Shown here piece after piece: positions 25,405 to 33,593 of a stretch of 64,000 nucleotides of DNA. Source of the DNA: Egibacter rhizosphaerae (GTDB lineage: Bacteria; Actinomycetota; Nitriliruptoria; Euzebyales; Egibacteraceae); the NCBI RefSeq assembly GCF_004322855.1, contig NZ_CP036402.1, forward strand, positions 1,922,001 to 1,986,000, read 5' to 3'. Each line of letters begins with the position of its first letter. Positions within the stretch are counted from its first letter, which is position 1. The notes under the pieces are model-generated. The model saw only the letters and a program-made list of their open reading frames with translations. It was not told the DNA's origin and did no database searches. Both the position numbers and the translations under genes were made by a program.

Positions 25405-25787
25405 ATGGCCGACCGCACGCAATCCTGCCAGGACCGTGGCCGCTGGTCGCTGTGGTCTCGCGACTCGACGCTCAGCATCGCCTCGCACGGCTCGGCGCTG
25501 TCCATCGCCTCCATCGGGTCGACCGCCTCCGTGGGCTCGATCGGCTCGATCTGCTCGATCGTGTCGATCGGTCGGCCGGCTCCATCGGCTCGGTCCTGTC
25601 CGCTGCCAGCCATTGGTCCCTGCTGTCCTACCGGTCCAACCGTGCGATCCGTGCCGCCGGAGTCGCCGGCGACAGCCCTGCCACAACCGCGCTCGTGGTG
25701 GTCGCCGCCGGCGCGTTCGTCGCCGATCAGCTCGCCCGACGACGCGCACGCCGTGGCACGGCTCGTACCGCTGAGGGCACCGAGTAG
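25405..25787 (+). pseudogene. Ser-x-x triplet repeat protein, one-base frameshift
   Basis: Two frames joined near 25570 encode a protein of about 127 residues. From WSLWSRDS at residue 15 to SLLSYRSNR, serine occupies every third position for 22 consecutive triplets (for example SIASHGSALSIASIGS). Aromatic WS(L)xS motifs cap both ends. The frame breaks inside the repeat at ATCGG/TCGG, where one base is missing; restoring it keeps the serine period exactly. After the repeat there is a hydrophobic segment (TTALVVVAAGAFVADQLA) and a basic tail. I recall similar Ser-Ile-Gly repeat hypothetical proteins in actinobacteria but know no function. It may be a real pseudogene, or an intact gene with a sequence error. 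Confidence 0.7.
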
Positions 25788-25846
25788 ATGGGGGCAATCC
25801 CCGATGGGTTCCTCGCACGCCGCTGCGGCATGCTGGCGTTCTCAGG

Positions 25847-26941
25847 GTGGCCGAGCGATGGACGGGGGCGGGCGTGGGGGCCGTGGACAGAGAGCCCGGC
25901 GCGGGAACGGAAGGGGCAGCGTTCGCCATCACGCGGACGACCGCGCTGCTCATCGCGGTCGGCGTGTGGTCGGTCTTGAACCTGGTCGCGGGGACGGCGT
26001 GGGCGATGGGTGCCACCGGCTACCCGTTCGTGGCCGATCCCGCCAGTCCGTTCGACCCGCTGCTCGCAGGGTTGAGCGCGCCGCTGGGGGCGGCGGCCGT
26101 CGCGACAGTGGGGGCCGTGAGCCTGTTGGCCGCCCTCGCGGGCGGACTCGTGCGCCGTCCGGGGCCCGTGGCCACGGCGGTGGTCGCGCTGTTGGCGTTG
26201 GCGAGCGCCGCGACACTGCTGATCGTGCCCGGCATCCGGGTGCTCGCCGCGGTCGCGTACACCCCGCTGCTGCTGCTCGGCGCGCCCTTCGACTGGCCAC
26301 AAGGCGCCTCCCTGGCCATCGTCTGGCCGTGGCCGGTGACCTACGAAGCGCTGGCGCTGACCGGCGGACTGTTGAGCGCGTTCGCAGCCGCGGCCGTGCG
26401 ACGTCGCGCCACCGACGGCTCGCCGCACCCGGTGCCCCAGGCCACAGCAGCCACCGCGCGGCGCTGGGGCCGCCGCGCGGTCGCCGTGGCCGTCGCCGTG
26501 CCCTTGGCGTACGCGGCCACGCGCTACGCCTGGGCGCTCGGGCTCCCGCTCGGGATCTCCGACGAGGTGCATCGTGAAGGGCAGGCCACCGGCCTGTGGC
26601 TCCAGGGAGCGGCGCTCGCCAGTCTCGCGGTGGCCGGAGCAGGCCTGACCCTCGGCCTGCACCAATCCTGGGGCGAGACGGTGCCGCGCTGGATCCCGGG
26701 GCTCGGCGGCAAGACCGTGCCACCCACGGCGGCGACCGTTCCCGCGTTCGTCGTCGCCGCGCTGGTCACGATGGCGGGGCTCTCGTTCGTGCGACTGCAC
26801 CTCGCAGGTGCCTTCGACGACTTCTTCGCGGGCACCAGTTGGGCGGTGCTCGGACCCGAGTTGCTCTGGCCAGTGTGGGGCGCTTCCCTGGCCACCGCGG
26901 CACTCGCCTACCACACGCGTCGCCAACACCCGCGGGGGTAG
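25847..26941 (+). CDS. Hypothetical polytopic membrane protein
   Basis: A 364-residue protein read from a GTG at 25847; the first 25 residues look weak, so the true start may be later. About eight hydrophobic segments are visible, beginning at about residue 31 (LLIAVGVWSVLNLVAGTAWAMG). An Arg-rich loop near 190-205 and a final helix before a basic C-terminus complete the layout. A loop segment, RYAWALGLPLGISDEVHREGQATGLWLQG, contains conserved-looking charged residues. No family is recognised. The gene is intact, in contrast to the two broken genes just upstream. Confidence 0.65.
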   Translation: MAERWTGAGVGAVDREPGAGTEGAAFAITRTTALLIAVGVWSVLNLVAGTAWAMGATGYPFVADPASPFDPLLAGLSAPLGAAAVATVGAVSLLAALAGGLVRRPGPVATAVVALLALASAATLLIVPGIRVLAAVAYTPLLLLGAPFDWPQGASLAIVWPWPVTYEALALTGGLLSAFAAAAVRRRATDGSPHPVPQATAATARRWGRRAVAVAVAVPLAYAATRYAWALGLPLGISDEVHREGQATGLWLQGAALASLAVAGAGLTLGLHQSWGETVPRWIPGLGGKTVPPTAATVPAFVVAALVTMAGLSFVRLHLAGAFDDFFAGTSWAVLGPELLWPVWGASLATAALAYHTRRQHPRG

Positions 26942-27086
26942 CGCCCGGTGGCGGCCGAGCGCCACCACCGACCTCTGCTACGTTGTCCACTGATCCGTGT
27001 GGCCCCGGCTACCGTCGCGCGCATCCGGGTGGGGCCGCCGTGTCACCGCGCATCGCGGCCACAGCGCTCGAGGAGGACACCCGCAG

Positions 27087-28361
27087 ATGTCGGGAGCGGG
27101 CCCGGCACATCGTTGGCCCCAGCCCCAGCACGTCGGCGTGATCGGCGCGGGCGTGGTCGGGCTGTCGACGGCGTGGTTCCTGCAGGAGCAGGGCCTCCGG
27201 GTGAGTGTCCTCGAGCGGCGGAGCGTCGCCGCCGGCCCGTCCTGGGGCAACGCCGGACTGCTCACCCCCAGCTTCTCGACGCCGCTGCCCGAGCCGGGCA
27301 TCCTGCGCTACGGCGCGCGTGCGGTGCTCGATCCCTCGTCGCCGGTGTCGATCCCGATCACCGCCGACCCACGGTTGTGGCGCTTCCTCGCCGCGTTCGC
27401 CCGGCACACGAGCCCGCGCCGCTGGCGGTTGGGGGTGCGCGCACTCGTCCCGCTCAACCGCCAGGCACTCGCCGCTTTCGACCGGCTCGCGACCGGCGGG
27501 GTGCGTGTCGGCGCGCGCGAGGCCGAGCCGTTCCTCGCCTGCTTTCGTGACCTCGAGGAGCGCGAGGAGGTGCTCGCGAAGTTCGCGCGCGAGCAGGCCC
27601 TCGGCCAGGAGATCGACTTCGAACTGCTCGAGGGCCACGAGGCCCGCGCCCTCGAGCCGATGCTCTCGGACGAGGTCGGCGCCGCCATCCGGCTGCACCG
27701 CCAGCTCCAGATCGACACCCCGGAGTTCGTGCACGCCCTCGCGGACGCAGTCACCGCGCGAGGCGGGGAGCTGTGCGAGGGTGTGGACGTCACCGGCATC
27801 CGGCACCGGGGCCGCACGAGCCTGGACGTCACCACCCATCGGGGCGAGACCCAGCCGTTCGACGCCGTCGTCCTCGCCGGAGGCGTCGGGTCGACGGACC
27901 TCGCTCGGCCCTTCGGCGTACGTCAGCCCATCCAGGCCGGCCGCGGCTACAGCTTCTCCGTCCCCGCCGAGCGGCCACCGAGCGGGCCGATCCACCTGCC
28001 GACCCAGCGCGTGGTGTGCACGCCGATGCGCGACCGGCTCCGCGTGTCCGGAATGATGGAGTTTCGCCGGCCGGACGCGCCGCTCGACCACCGACGCGTC
28101 AACGCGATCGCCGACGCCGCCCGACCGATGCTCACCGGCCTCGACCTGGACGCCCGTTCCGACGAGTGGGTCGGGGCGCGGCCGGTCACGCCCGACGGGC
28201 TGCCGCTCATCGGACCGACGCGCTCGCCACGGGTGCTCGTCGCCGCCGGTCACGGGATGTGGGGTCTGCTGCTGGGGCCGGTCACGGGCCAGCTCGTCGC
28301 CGAGTCGATCGCGACCGGCATCGCCCCACCCGAGCTCACGCCGTTCGACCCCCTGCGGTGA
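27087..28361 (+). CDS. FAD-dependent D-amino-acid dehydrogenase-like protein
   Basis: A 424-residue flavoenzyme. The ATG at 27087 follows GAGGAGGACACC. The dinucleotide-binding motif HVGVIGAGVVGLSTAWFLQEQGLRVSVLER is at about residues 15-45. GPSWGNAGLLTPSFSTPL is characteristic of the DadA group, and the C-terminal FAD motif is PVTPDGLPLIGPTRSPRVLVAAGHGMWGLLLGPVTGQLVAE. Such enzymes oxidatively deaminate D-amino acids at the membrane face. It is a single gene; no racemase lies next to it. Substrate assignment within the DAO superfamily is uncertain. Confidence 0.88.
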   Translation: MSGAGPAHRWPQPQHVGVIGAGVVGLSTAWFLQEQGLRVSVLERRSVAAGPSWGNAGLLTPSFSTPLPEPGILRYGARAVLDPSSPVSIPITADPRLWRFLAAFARHTSPRRWRLGVRALVPLNRQALAAFDRLATGGVRVGAREAEPFLACFRDLEEREEVLAKFAREQALGQEIDFELLEGHEARALEPMLSDEVGAAIRLHRQLQIDTPEFVHALADAVTARGGELCEGVDVTGIRHRGRTSLDVTTHRGETQPFDAVVLAGGVGSTDLARPFGVRQPIQAGRGYSFSVPAERPPSGPIHLPTQRVVCTPMRDRLRVSGMMEFRRPDAPLDHRRVNAIADAARPMLTGLDLDARSDEWVGARPVTPDGLPLIGPTRSPRVLVAAGHGMWGLLLGPVTGQLVAESIATGIAPPELTPFDPLR

Positions 28362-28380
28362 GTTCCTCGGTGAGCCACGT

Positions 28381-28490
28381 TCAGACGGTGCAGCCCGCCA
28401 GCTCCCGCCACTCGCGGGCGAGGTGCGCCTGGTCGGCGTAGCCGCACGCGGCCGCCACGAGCCTCATCGGATGATCGTGCCCATCGCACC
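28381..28490 (-). pseudogene. C-terminal remnant of AraC-type regulator
   Basis: Only about 35 residues remain: PMRLVAAACGYADQAHLAREWRELAGCT followed by a stop. This is the second helix-turn-helix of AraC/XylS proteins (typical GYADQAHLxREW...AGxTP). No upstream continuation exists in any frame. It is a gene tail left by deletion. Confidence 0.65.
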
Positions 28491-28538
28491 CGGTGCGCGC
28501 AATGGCCGCGTTCGTCGCCGCTCCCTCGACAGACGAGA

Positions 28539-28571
28539 GCGGCGCAGCCCGGGGTCCGGGGGCTGCGCCGC
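28539..28571 (-). terminator. Hairpin downstream of DoxX-family gene
   Basis: A perfect 12-base stem, GCGGCGCAGCCC (28539-28550) with GGGCTGCGCCGC (28560-28571), has a nine-base loop. It starts 27 bases after the DoxX-family stop. No T-run follows, as is common in high-GC actinobacteria, so termination efficiency is unknown. Confidence 0.55.
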
Positions 28572-28597
28572 GATCCGCGTGGCAGGGGGCCTCCGCG

Positions 28598-29152
28598 CTA
28601 CTTGAGCCAGGGGGCCTTCTGCACGATGGCCAGCTGCTCCCACCGACGACCCAGACCCCAGGTGTGCCCGGCCGCACCCACCGCGAAGGCCACGAACAGC
28701 AGCGCGTACAGCAGGTGATAGGTCATGAACGGGTTGCTCTCCGGCAGCAGGCTGCCCGCCCACATCATCACCACCACCACGCCGCCCAGCACCGCGTTGA
28801 CGCGCAGCCCGATCCCCAGGATCAACGCCAACCCCATGCCCAACATCGCCACCATGTACATCACGTCCGCGAACGCCGTGCCCGCCAACGCCTGAAACGC
28901 CGGCGCGAACGGACCGCTGGTGCCGTGCTCCAACCAGCCCGCCGCCGGACTCCCGCCGGCGACCCACGCCTCAGCCGGCGCGGTCGAGAACCGCAACCCG
29001 AACGCGCTGTCCAAGAAGCTCCACAGAAAGATCCAGCCGGTCGCGATCCGCGTCACCGCGAAGATCCGCGCGAACGCGCGCGACCGCGGCGTCTGCTCGG
29101 CCGCCGGCACGTCGGCGACAGTGATCATGGGCTCGTGAGTGGTGGCGCTCAT
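28598..29152 (-). CDS. DoxX-family membrane protein
   Basis: A 184-residue protein from the ATG at 29152 behind GGAGAGAGGAAG. A soluble N-terminus of about 30 residues is followed by a four-helix DoxX layout. ARIFAVTRIATGWIFLWSFLDSAFGL is the typical first helix with a conserved Arg. Helices near 90-115, 120-140 and 145-165 follow. The loop GSLLPESNPFMTYHLLYAL is characteristic of DoxX/TQO small-subunit-like proteins, which act in thiosulfate or quinone redox chemistry or in envelope redox balance. It stands alone here. Confidence 0.88.
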   Translation of the reverse strand: MSATTHEPMITVADVPAAEQTPRSRAFARIFAVTRIATGWIFLWSFLDSAFGLRFSTAPAEAWVAGGSPAAGWLEHGTSGPFAPAFQALAGTAFADVMYMVAMLGMGLALILGIGLRVNAVLGGVVVVMMWAGSLLPESNPFMTYHLLYALLFVAFAVGAAGHTWGLGRRWEQLAIVQKAPWLK

Positions 29153-29460
29153 CGTTCTTCCTCTCTCCAACCAGGGGCCTCGACGCCCCGATCAGTGGCA
29201 ACGCCCCGCGTGGTGACGTCAACCAGAACTATGCTCGCCCGACCCCACCCGTCACCGTGCCGAACCGCCCCACTTCAGCGGGCCATTTAGGGAGTCCGCG
29301 CGGGACCTCTGGCCCCCCGGCCGCAGGGACCCACGGCCTTCGGGGCGCCGACGGGGCGCGATCCCCGCTACCCCTCGCTCCTTGAGCGCACGGCCCCGAT
29401 GGGCGACGGCCCGAAGGGGCGGCTCGCGGGAAGCTCGTACCCGCGGGCTGCACGAGCGCC
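29153..29460. other. Intergenic region without recognisable gene
   Basis: About 310 bases between the doxX start and the sugar kinase stop, both on the minus strand. The palindrome TGACGTCA (near 29213-29220) lies about 65 bases upstream of the DoxX-family start and may be part of its control region. The remaining GC-rich sequence has no protein-like frame. Confidence 0.35.
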
Positions 29461-30429
29461 TCAACCCGTGGAAGGCGGGGAGCTGGCGCGCGGCGGGGTT
29501 CGCTGCACGAGGGGATCGAGGAGGGTGGGTTCGTCGGCGACGGCGATGCGGTAGGCGCCGTCGAGCGCGTTCCCGCGCGGTGGCCGCAGCGGCTGGCCGG
29601 GCAGGAGGGCCGCGAGGCGTCCCCGGAAGGGCTCGACGAGCAGATCGCCGGCGTCGAACAGCCCGCCGTTCCACGACACCGGGGCCTGCGGATCGAGGGA
29701 CACCCGGCGCGCCGCGGCGGCGAGCGCGTCAGCGAGCGCGGCCCCGGCGCGCGACCAGATGCGCTGCGCGTCCTCATCGCCTTCACGTGCGGCGGTCGCC
29801 ACGTCGACGGCGAACGCTGCGATCGTCTCGGCCGGCCGCTCACTGCCGTACACGAGGGTCGTGAGCGACGCCGGCTCCCCGTAGCGCGCCGTGGCCAGTT
29901 GCGCGAGCCGCTCCGAGCCGCCGCGGCCGTCGGTCGCACGCAGCGCGCTGCGTAGGCCCTGCTGGCCGATCCGGAACCCGCTGCCCGCGTCATCGAGCAG
30001 ATAGCCCCAGCCGTCGACGCGCGCGGTCGCACCGCGGGCATCGATCGCGAGCGCGATCGTGCCGGTCCCACCGGCGACGACGGCACCCGGCTGCGAGCCC
30101 ACAGCCCCGCAGAAGGTCGTGACCACGTCACTGGCGACCCCGCAGGATTCCGCGCCCGTGGCCACAGCGAGCACCTTGAGCACCGTCGCGGCGTGCTGGC
30201 TGGGCGCGTGCACCCCCGTGAGCCCCAGACACGCCGCGTCGACCCGCTGGCCATCGAGTCCGGCCGCGACGACCGTGGCCTCCAGCGCCTCCCGGACCGC
30301 CCGCGGACCGCCGGGCTCGGCGACGTGCGCGAGACCGGGCCCGCGGGCCCGCGCCACCGCCCGCCCGTCCACGTAGCCCGCGAGCGCGGTGTGGCTCTTG
30401 CCGCCGTCGAAGGCGAGGACGCGGGTCAT
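29461..30429 (-). CDS. BadF/BadG-type N-acetylglucosamine kinase
   Basis: A 322-residue ASKHA kinase. The phosphate-1 motif LAFDGGKSHTALAGYVDG is at the start. The second phosphate motif is VVAGGTGTIALAIDARG, and DDAGSGFRIGQQGLR is the loop typical of the BadF/N-acetylglucosamine kinase group. SWNGGLFDAGDLLVEPF closes the C-terminal lobe. It should phosphorylate an aminosugar entering the cell, giving the substrate for NagA encoded nearby. Its ATG overlaps the GntR-family stop by four bases (ATGA), so regulator and kinase are co-transcribed. Confidence 0.88.
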   Translation of the reverse strand: MTRVLAFDGGKSHTALAGYVDGRAVARARGPGLAHVAEPGGPRAVREALEATVVAAGLDGQRVDAACLGLTGVHAPSQHAATVLKVLAVATGAESCGVASDVVTTFCGAVGSQPGAVVAGGTGTIALAIDARGATARVDGWGYLLDDAGSGFRIGQQGLRSALRATDGRGGSERLAQLATARYGEPASLTTLVYGSERPAETIAAFAVDVATAAREGDEDAQRIWSRAGAALADALAAAARRVSLDPQAPVSWNGGLFDAGDLLVEPFRGRLAALLPGQPLRPPRGNALDGAYRIAVADEPTLLDPLVQRTPPRASSPPSTG

Positions 30430-31241
30430 CCCGTCGGCTCGCCGAGCCGTTCGGGGCCGCCGTCGAGCAGCTCGCGGGTGGTCTCCTCGACCGCCGGGTG
30501 GCCGATCTCGCCCTCGCCCGCTGCCGCGTCATCCGGGTGGAGCCGGCTCACGATCCGATAGCGATCACCGCGATACACCGAGGCGACGAACTCGACCACG
30601 CGATGGTCGGCATCGCGCGTGACCCGCTCGAAGAGGAACGCCGGGGAGTGCAGCGGCACGCCCAGCAGCGCCGACTCCCCCTCGTTGGTGACCGTCGGCT
30701 CCGCGGTGCGCAAGCCGTGCTGCACCCGGATGCCGTACCGTTCCCGCAACAGCGCGTAGAACGACTGGGCCTCGAAGTCCTCGCGCGCGAGACCCGGCAC
30801 CAACCCCGCCGGCACGTGCAGCCGCTCGATCGCCATCGGCTCGCCATCGGCCAGCCGCAACCGCGTCGCGCGCACGACCGGATCCGAGGGCGAGACCCAG
30901 AGCCGCCGGCCGATCCGGGCACCCGCCGGCACCGTCTCGAACTCGACCACACGGCTGCCGGGCCACAAGCCACGGCGGCTCGTGTCCTCCGAGAACGACG
31001 ACATCGCGTTCGGGTGCGCCAGCTTGCCGTCCCCCACGAAGCTGCCCTTGCCGTGACGTCGTGCGACCCGACCCTCCTCCTCCAGCTGGTCGAGCACCCG
31101 GCGGAGGGTCATCCGGGCCACCCCCAGCTCCGCGGCCAACTCGCGCTCCGACGGCAACGCATCACCCGACGACAGGCCCTCGATCAGGTCCAGAACCGAC
31201 GCGCGCACCCGCTCCCGCTTCGAGCCCTCGGCCACCGTCAA
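30426..31241 (-). CDS. GntR/UTRA transcriptional regulator of aminosugar genes
   Basis: A 271-residue regulator from a GTG or ATG-like start at 31241. Residues 8-75 form a GntR winged helix (RASVLDLIEGLSSGDALPSERELAAELGVARMTLRRVLDQLEEEGRVARRHGKGSFV). Residues about 95-250 form a UTRA ligand domain (RRLWVSPSDPVVRATRLRLADGEPMAIERLHVPAGLVPGL). This layout matches DasR/NagR, which bind GlcN-6-P-type effectors. Half-sites like those of DasR occur before this gene and before the divergent SIS-nagA operon, so it probably controls both. Confidence 0.9.
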   Translation of the reverse strand: MTVAEGSKRERVRASVLDLIEGLSSGDALPSERELAAELGVARMTLRRVLDQLEEEGRVARRHGKGSFVGDGKLAHPNAMSSFSEDTSRRGLWPGSRVVEFETVPAGARIGRRLWVSPSDPVVRATRLRLADGEPMAIERLHVPAGLVPGLAREDFEAQSFYALLRERYGIRVQHGLRTAEPTVTNEGESALLGVPLHSPAFLFERVTRDADHRVVEFVASVYRGDRYRIVSRLHPDDAAAGEGEIGHPAVEETTRELLDGGPERLGEPTG

Positions 31242-31259
31242 CGTCGCGTCTCCACCCTG

Positions 31260-31279
31260 TGGACCACTGGTCTAATATC
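31260..31279 (-). promoter_or_regulatory. NagR/DasR-like half-sites over the regulator promoter
   Basis: GACCACTGGTC (31262-31272) is an 11-base palindrome, and ACTGGTCTA (31266-31274) matches one complete half of the DasR site. A minus-strand -10-like GATATT covers 31274-31279, about 33 bases before the gene. This suggests negative autoregulation. Confidence 0.55.
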
Positions 31280-31380
31280 AGAGTAGCCCGGGCGCGAACC
31301 TCACCGCAAGCAGCACTCGGTGTCACGACGGTGTGACGCATCATGCCAGTGATATCGGCCCGCGGGGGCAGGACGGGTGG

Positions 31381-31418
31381 TTGACCGAAAGGTGTAGACC
31401 ACTTAGGCTACTGGTCCA
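31381..31418 (+). promoter_or_regulatory. Promoter and everted regulator half-sites before SIS-nagA operon
   Basis: TTGACC (31381-31386) and TAGGCT (31404-31409) are spaced by 17 bases. TAGACCACT (31395-31403) and ACTGGTCCA (31410-31418) flank the -10 exactly and match the two halves of a DasR-type site, but in reversed order. A repressor bound here would block RNA polymerase. Confidence 0.6.
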
Positions 31419-31476
31419 CTGCCGTCGGCGAGCGACCCGCGGGCGAGGAGCCCGTCCGTCATCCCAGGAGCCGCGC

Positions 31477-32226
31477 ATGCCGTCCCCCGAGTCCGCACAC
31501 CCCTACGTCGCCGGCGTCGTCGACCGCCTGCTCGCCGCCGCTGCGGAGCAGGACACGACGCTGCGCAGCTGTGCCGAGCAGCTCGCCGACCGCGTCCGCG
31601 ACGGCGGGGTGCTCCACGTGTTCGGCACCGGGCACTCGCACATCGTCGCCGAGGAGCTGTTCGCCCGAGCCGGCGGCCCCGCGTTCGTGAACCCGATCCT
31701 CGACGAGACCCTGATGCTGCACGCGGGCGGGGGCCTGAGCACCCGCGCGGAACGGTTGCCGGGCTACGCCCGCGTCGTGCTCGACGGTCACGACCTGCGG
31801 CCCGGCGACGCGCTGCTCGTCGTGTCGAACTCCGGACGCAATGCCGTCCCGGTCGAGGCGGCGCTGCGCGGCCGCGAACTCGGTCTGCTCACGCTGGCGC
31901 TCACGTCGTTCGGGCACTCCTCCTCGGTCACCTCGCGCCACGGAAGCGGCCAGCGCCTGATGGATGTCGTCGACGTCGCGCTCGACAACCGTGCCGATCC
32001 CGGCGACGGGCAGCTCGAGCTCCCCGGCAGCGGCGCCCGCTACGGGCCCACCTCGACCGTGGTCGGCACCGCGCTCGCGCAGACGCTCGTCTGCATGGTC
32101 GTCGAGACGCTCGACGGGCAGGGGCACACGCCGCCGCTCATCCGCAGCGCGAACCTCGACGACAGCGACGAGCAGAACCGCGCCCGCAAGGCTCCCTACC
32201 TGGACCGCATCCCCGCGCTGCGCTGA
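31477..32226 (+). CDS. SIS-domain sugar-phosphate binding protein
   Basis: A 249-residue protein from the ATG at 31477, preceded by CCAGGAG. The SIS fold is shown by GVLHVFGTGHSHIVAEELFARAGG and GDALLVVSNSGRNAVPVEAALRGRELGLLTLALTS. The family resembles UPF0309-type SIS proteins rather than GlmS or MurQ. Such proteins isomerise, hydrolyse or sense aminosugar phosphates. It is the first gene of an operon with nagA (24-base gap), opposite a NagR-like regulator and a GlcNAc-type kinase, so a role in N-acetyl-aminosugar phosphate handling is likely. Confidence 0.87.
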   Translation: MPSPESAHPYVAGVVDRLLAAAAEQDTTLRSCAEQLADRVRDGGVLHVFGTGHSHIVAEELFARAGGPAFVNPILDETLMLHAGGGLSTRAERLPGYARVVLDGHDLRPGDALLVVSNSGRNAVPVEAALRGRELGLLTLALTSFGHSSSVTSRHGSGQRLMDVVDVALDNRADPGDGQLELPGSGARYGPTSTVVGTALAQTLVCMVVETLDGQGHTPPLIRSANLDDSDEQNRARKAPYLDRIPALR

Positions 32227-32249
32227 CCGCGCATGCCCCCGGAGACGCC

Positions 32250-33419
32250 GTGCCCCCATCGCTGCTCGTCACCAACGCTCGCCTCGTCACGGTCGACGAT
32301 CCCGCCCCCACCGGGTGGGTGCGCCTCGAGGACGGACGCATCGCGGAGGTCGGGCACGGCGCCACGCCCGACCGCGACGACGTCGAACGGCTCGACGCCT
32401 CCGGCGCGTCGCTGCTGCCCGGCTTCGTGGACTTGCACGTGCACGGCGCGGTGGGCCACGACACGATCGACGGCGACCCCGCGGCGCTCCACGCGATGGC
32501 GGGCCACTACGTTCGCCACGGCGTGACCGCGTTCCTGCCGACGTTGGTGACGGCCGACCCGCCCACGACCCTCGCGGCACTGCGGGCGATCGGGGAGGCC
32601 GTCGGCGCTGTCGCCGACGGGGCGACGATCCTCGGGGCGCACCTCGAGGGGCCCTTCATCAGCACCCGACGCAAGGGCGCGCACCGCGAGGACCTCATTC
32701 GCGCACCGGATCCCGGCGAGGCCGAGGCGCTGCTCGCGACCGGCGTCCTGCGCCTCGTCACGATCGCGCCCGAGCTGCCGGAGAACGCGTGGTTCATGGA
32801 CGCGTGTCGCGACCGCGGGATCGTGCTCTCGGCCGGGCACACCGACGCCACCCACGCCGATCTCCTCGCCGCGGTCGACCGCGGGGCGCGCCACGTGACC
32901 CACGTGTTCAACGGCATGCGCGGCATGCACCACCGCGAGCCCGGCACGGCCGGCGCCGCGCTCACCCTCGACTCGCTGACCTGTGAGGTCATCGCCGACG
33001 GTGTGCACGTGCATCCCGCGATGCTGGCGCTGGTCTGGCGCGCGAAGGGCCCCGACAGGATGCTGCTCGTCACCGACGCCGGTAAGGCCACCGGCATGCC
33101 CGAGGGCCGCTACGAGCGGGGCGGCCGCGAGCTCTTCGTGCAGGAGGGCGCCGTGCGACTCGCCGACGGCACGATCAGCGGGAGCGTCCGCATGGTCGAC
33201 GAGGGACTGCGCACGTTCCTCGCCGCGACCGGCGCGCGGCTCGCCGACGCATGGCCGGTCACCAGCCGCACGCCCGCCCGCGCGCTCGGCCTGGGCGATC
33301 GCAAGGGCGAGGTCGCGCCCGGCTACGACGCCGACCTCGTCCTGCTCGACGACTCGCTGGAGGTCAGCGCGACGATCGTTGGCGGCCGCGTCGCGCACGG
33401 CGGCACCGCGACCCGCTGA
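32250..33419 (+). CDS. nagA: N-acetylglucosamine-6-phosphate deacetylase
   Basis: A 389-residue amidohydrolase starting with GTG at 32250. Metal and catalytic motifs are in place: HVHG (His63, His65), Glu133 in GAHLEGPF, His197 in SAGHTDA, His218 in THVFNGM and the catalytic Asp276 in LVTDAGK. ADGVHVHP is the NagA substrate loop. It removes acetate from GlcNAc-6-P, the step after the kinase encoded by the divergent operon. A nagB deaminase is not in the window. The C-terminal APGYDADLVLLDD strand closes the small beta domain. Confidence 0.94.
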   Translation: MPPSLLVTNARLVTVDDPAPTGWVRLEDGRIAEVGHGATPDRDDVERLDASGASLLPGFVDLHVHGAVGHDTIDGDPAALHAMAGHYVRHGVTAFLPTLVTADPPTTLAALRAIGEAVGAVADGATILGAHLEGPFISTRRKGAHREDLIRAPDPGEAEALLATGVLRLVTIAPELPENAWFMDACRDRGIVLSAGHTDATHADLLAAVDRGARHVTHVFNGMRGMHHREPGTAGAALTLDSLTCEVIADGVHVHPAMLALVWRAKGPDRMLLVTDAGKATGMPEGRYERGGRELFVQEGAVRLADGTISGSVRMVDEGLRTFLAATGARLADAWPVTSRTPARALGLGDRKGEVAPGYDADLVLLDDSLEVSATIVGGRVAHGGTATR

Positions 33420-33446
33420 CGGGCGTGGGGCGTAGGTGGGTCCACC

Positions 33447-33477
33447 GATCCGACCCGCCCTTCATCGGGGTCGGATC
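33447..33477 (+). terminator. Hairpin downstream of nagA
   Basis: The perfect 10-base stem GATCCGACCC (33447-33456) with GGGTCGGATC (33468-33477) and an 11-base loop starts 28 bases after the nagA stop. There is no T-run. Confidence 0.5.
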
Positions 33478-33593
33478 AGGGCCATCCCTCGTGGCGGCAT
33501 GGCCACCCTCGCGAGAACATCGGTCGCGCTACCATCTCGGATAAGCACGGAACGCCCTCATCCTCGTCGGGTAACGGGATACTCGACAAAATC

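Noticed and set aside
25560-25580. Programmed -1 ribosomal frameshift in the Ser-x-x gene
   Set aside because: A -1 slip would preserve the repeat, but there is no X-XXY-YYZ slippery heptamer and no clear downstream pseudoknot. A missing base is simpler, especially with similar one-base losses nearby.
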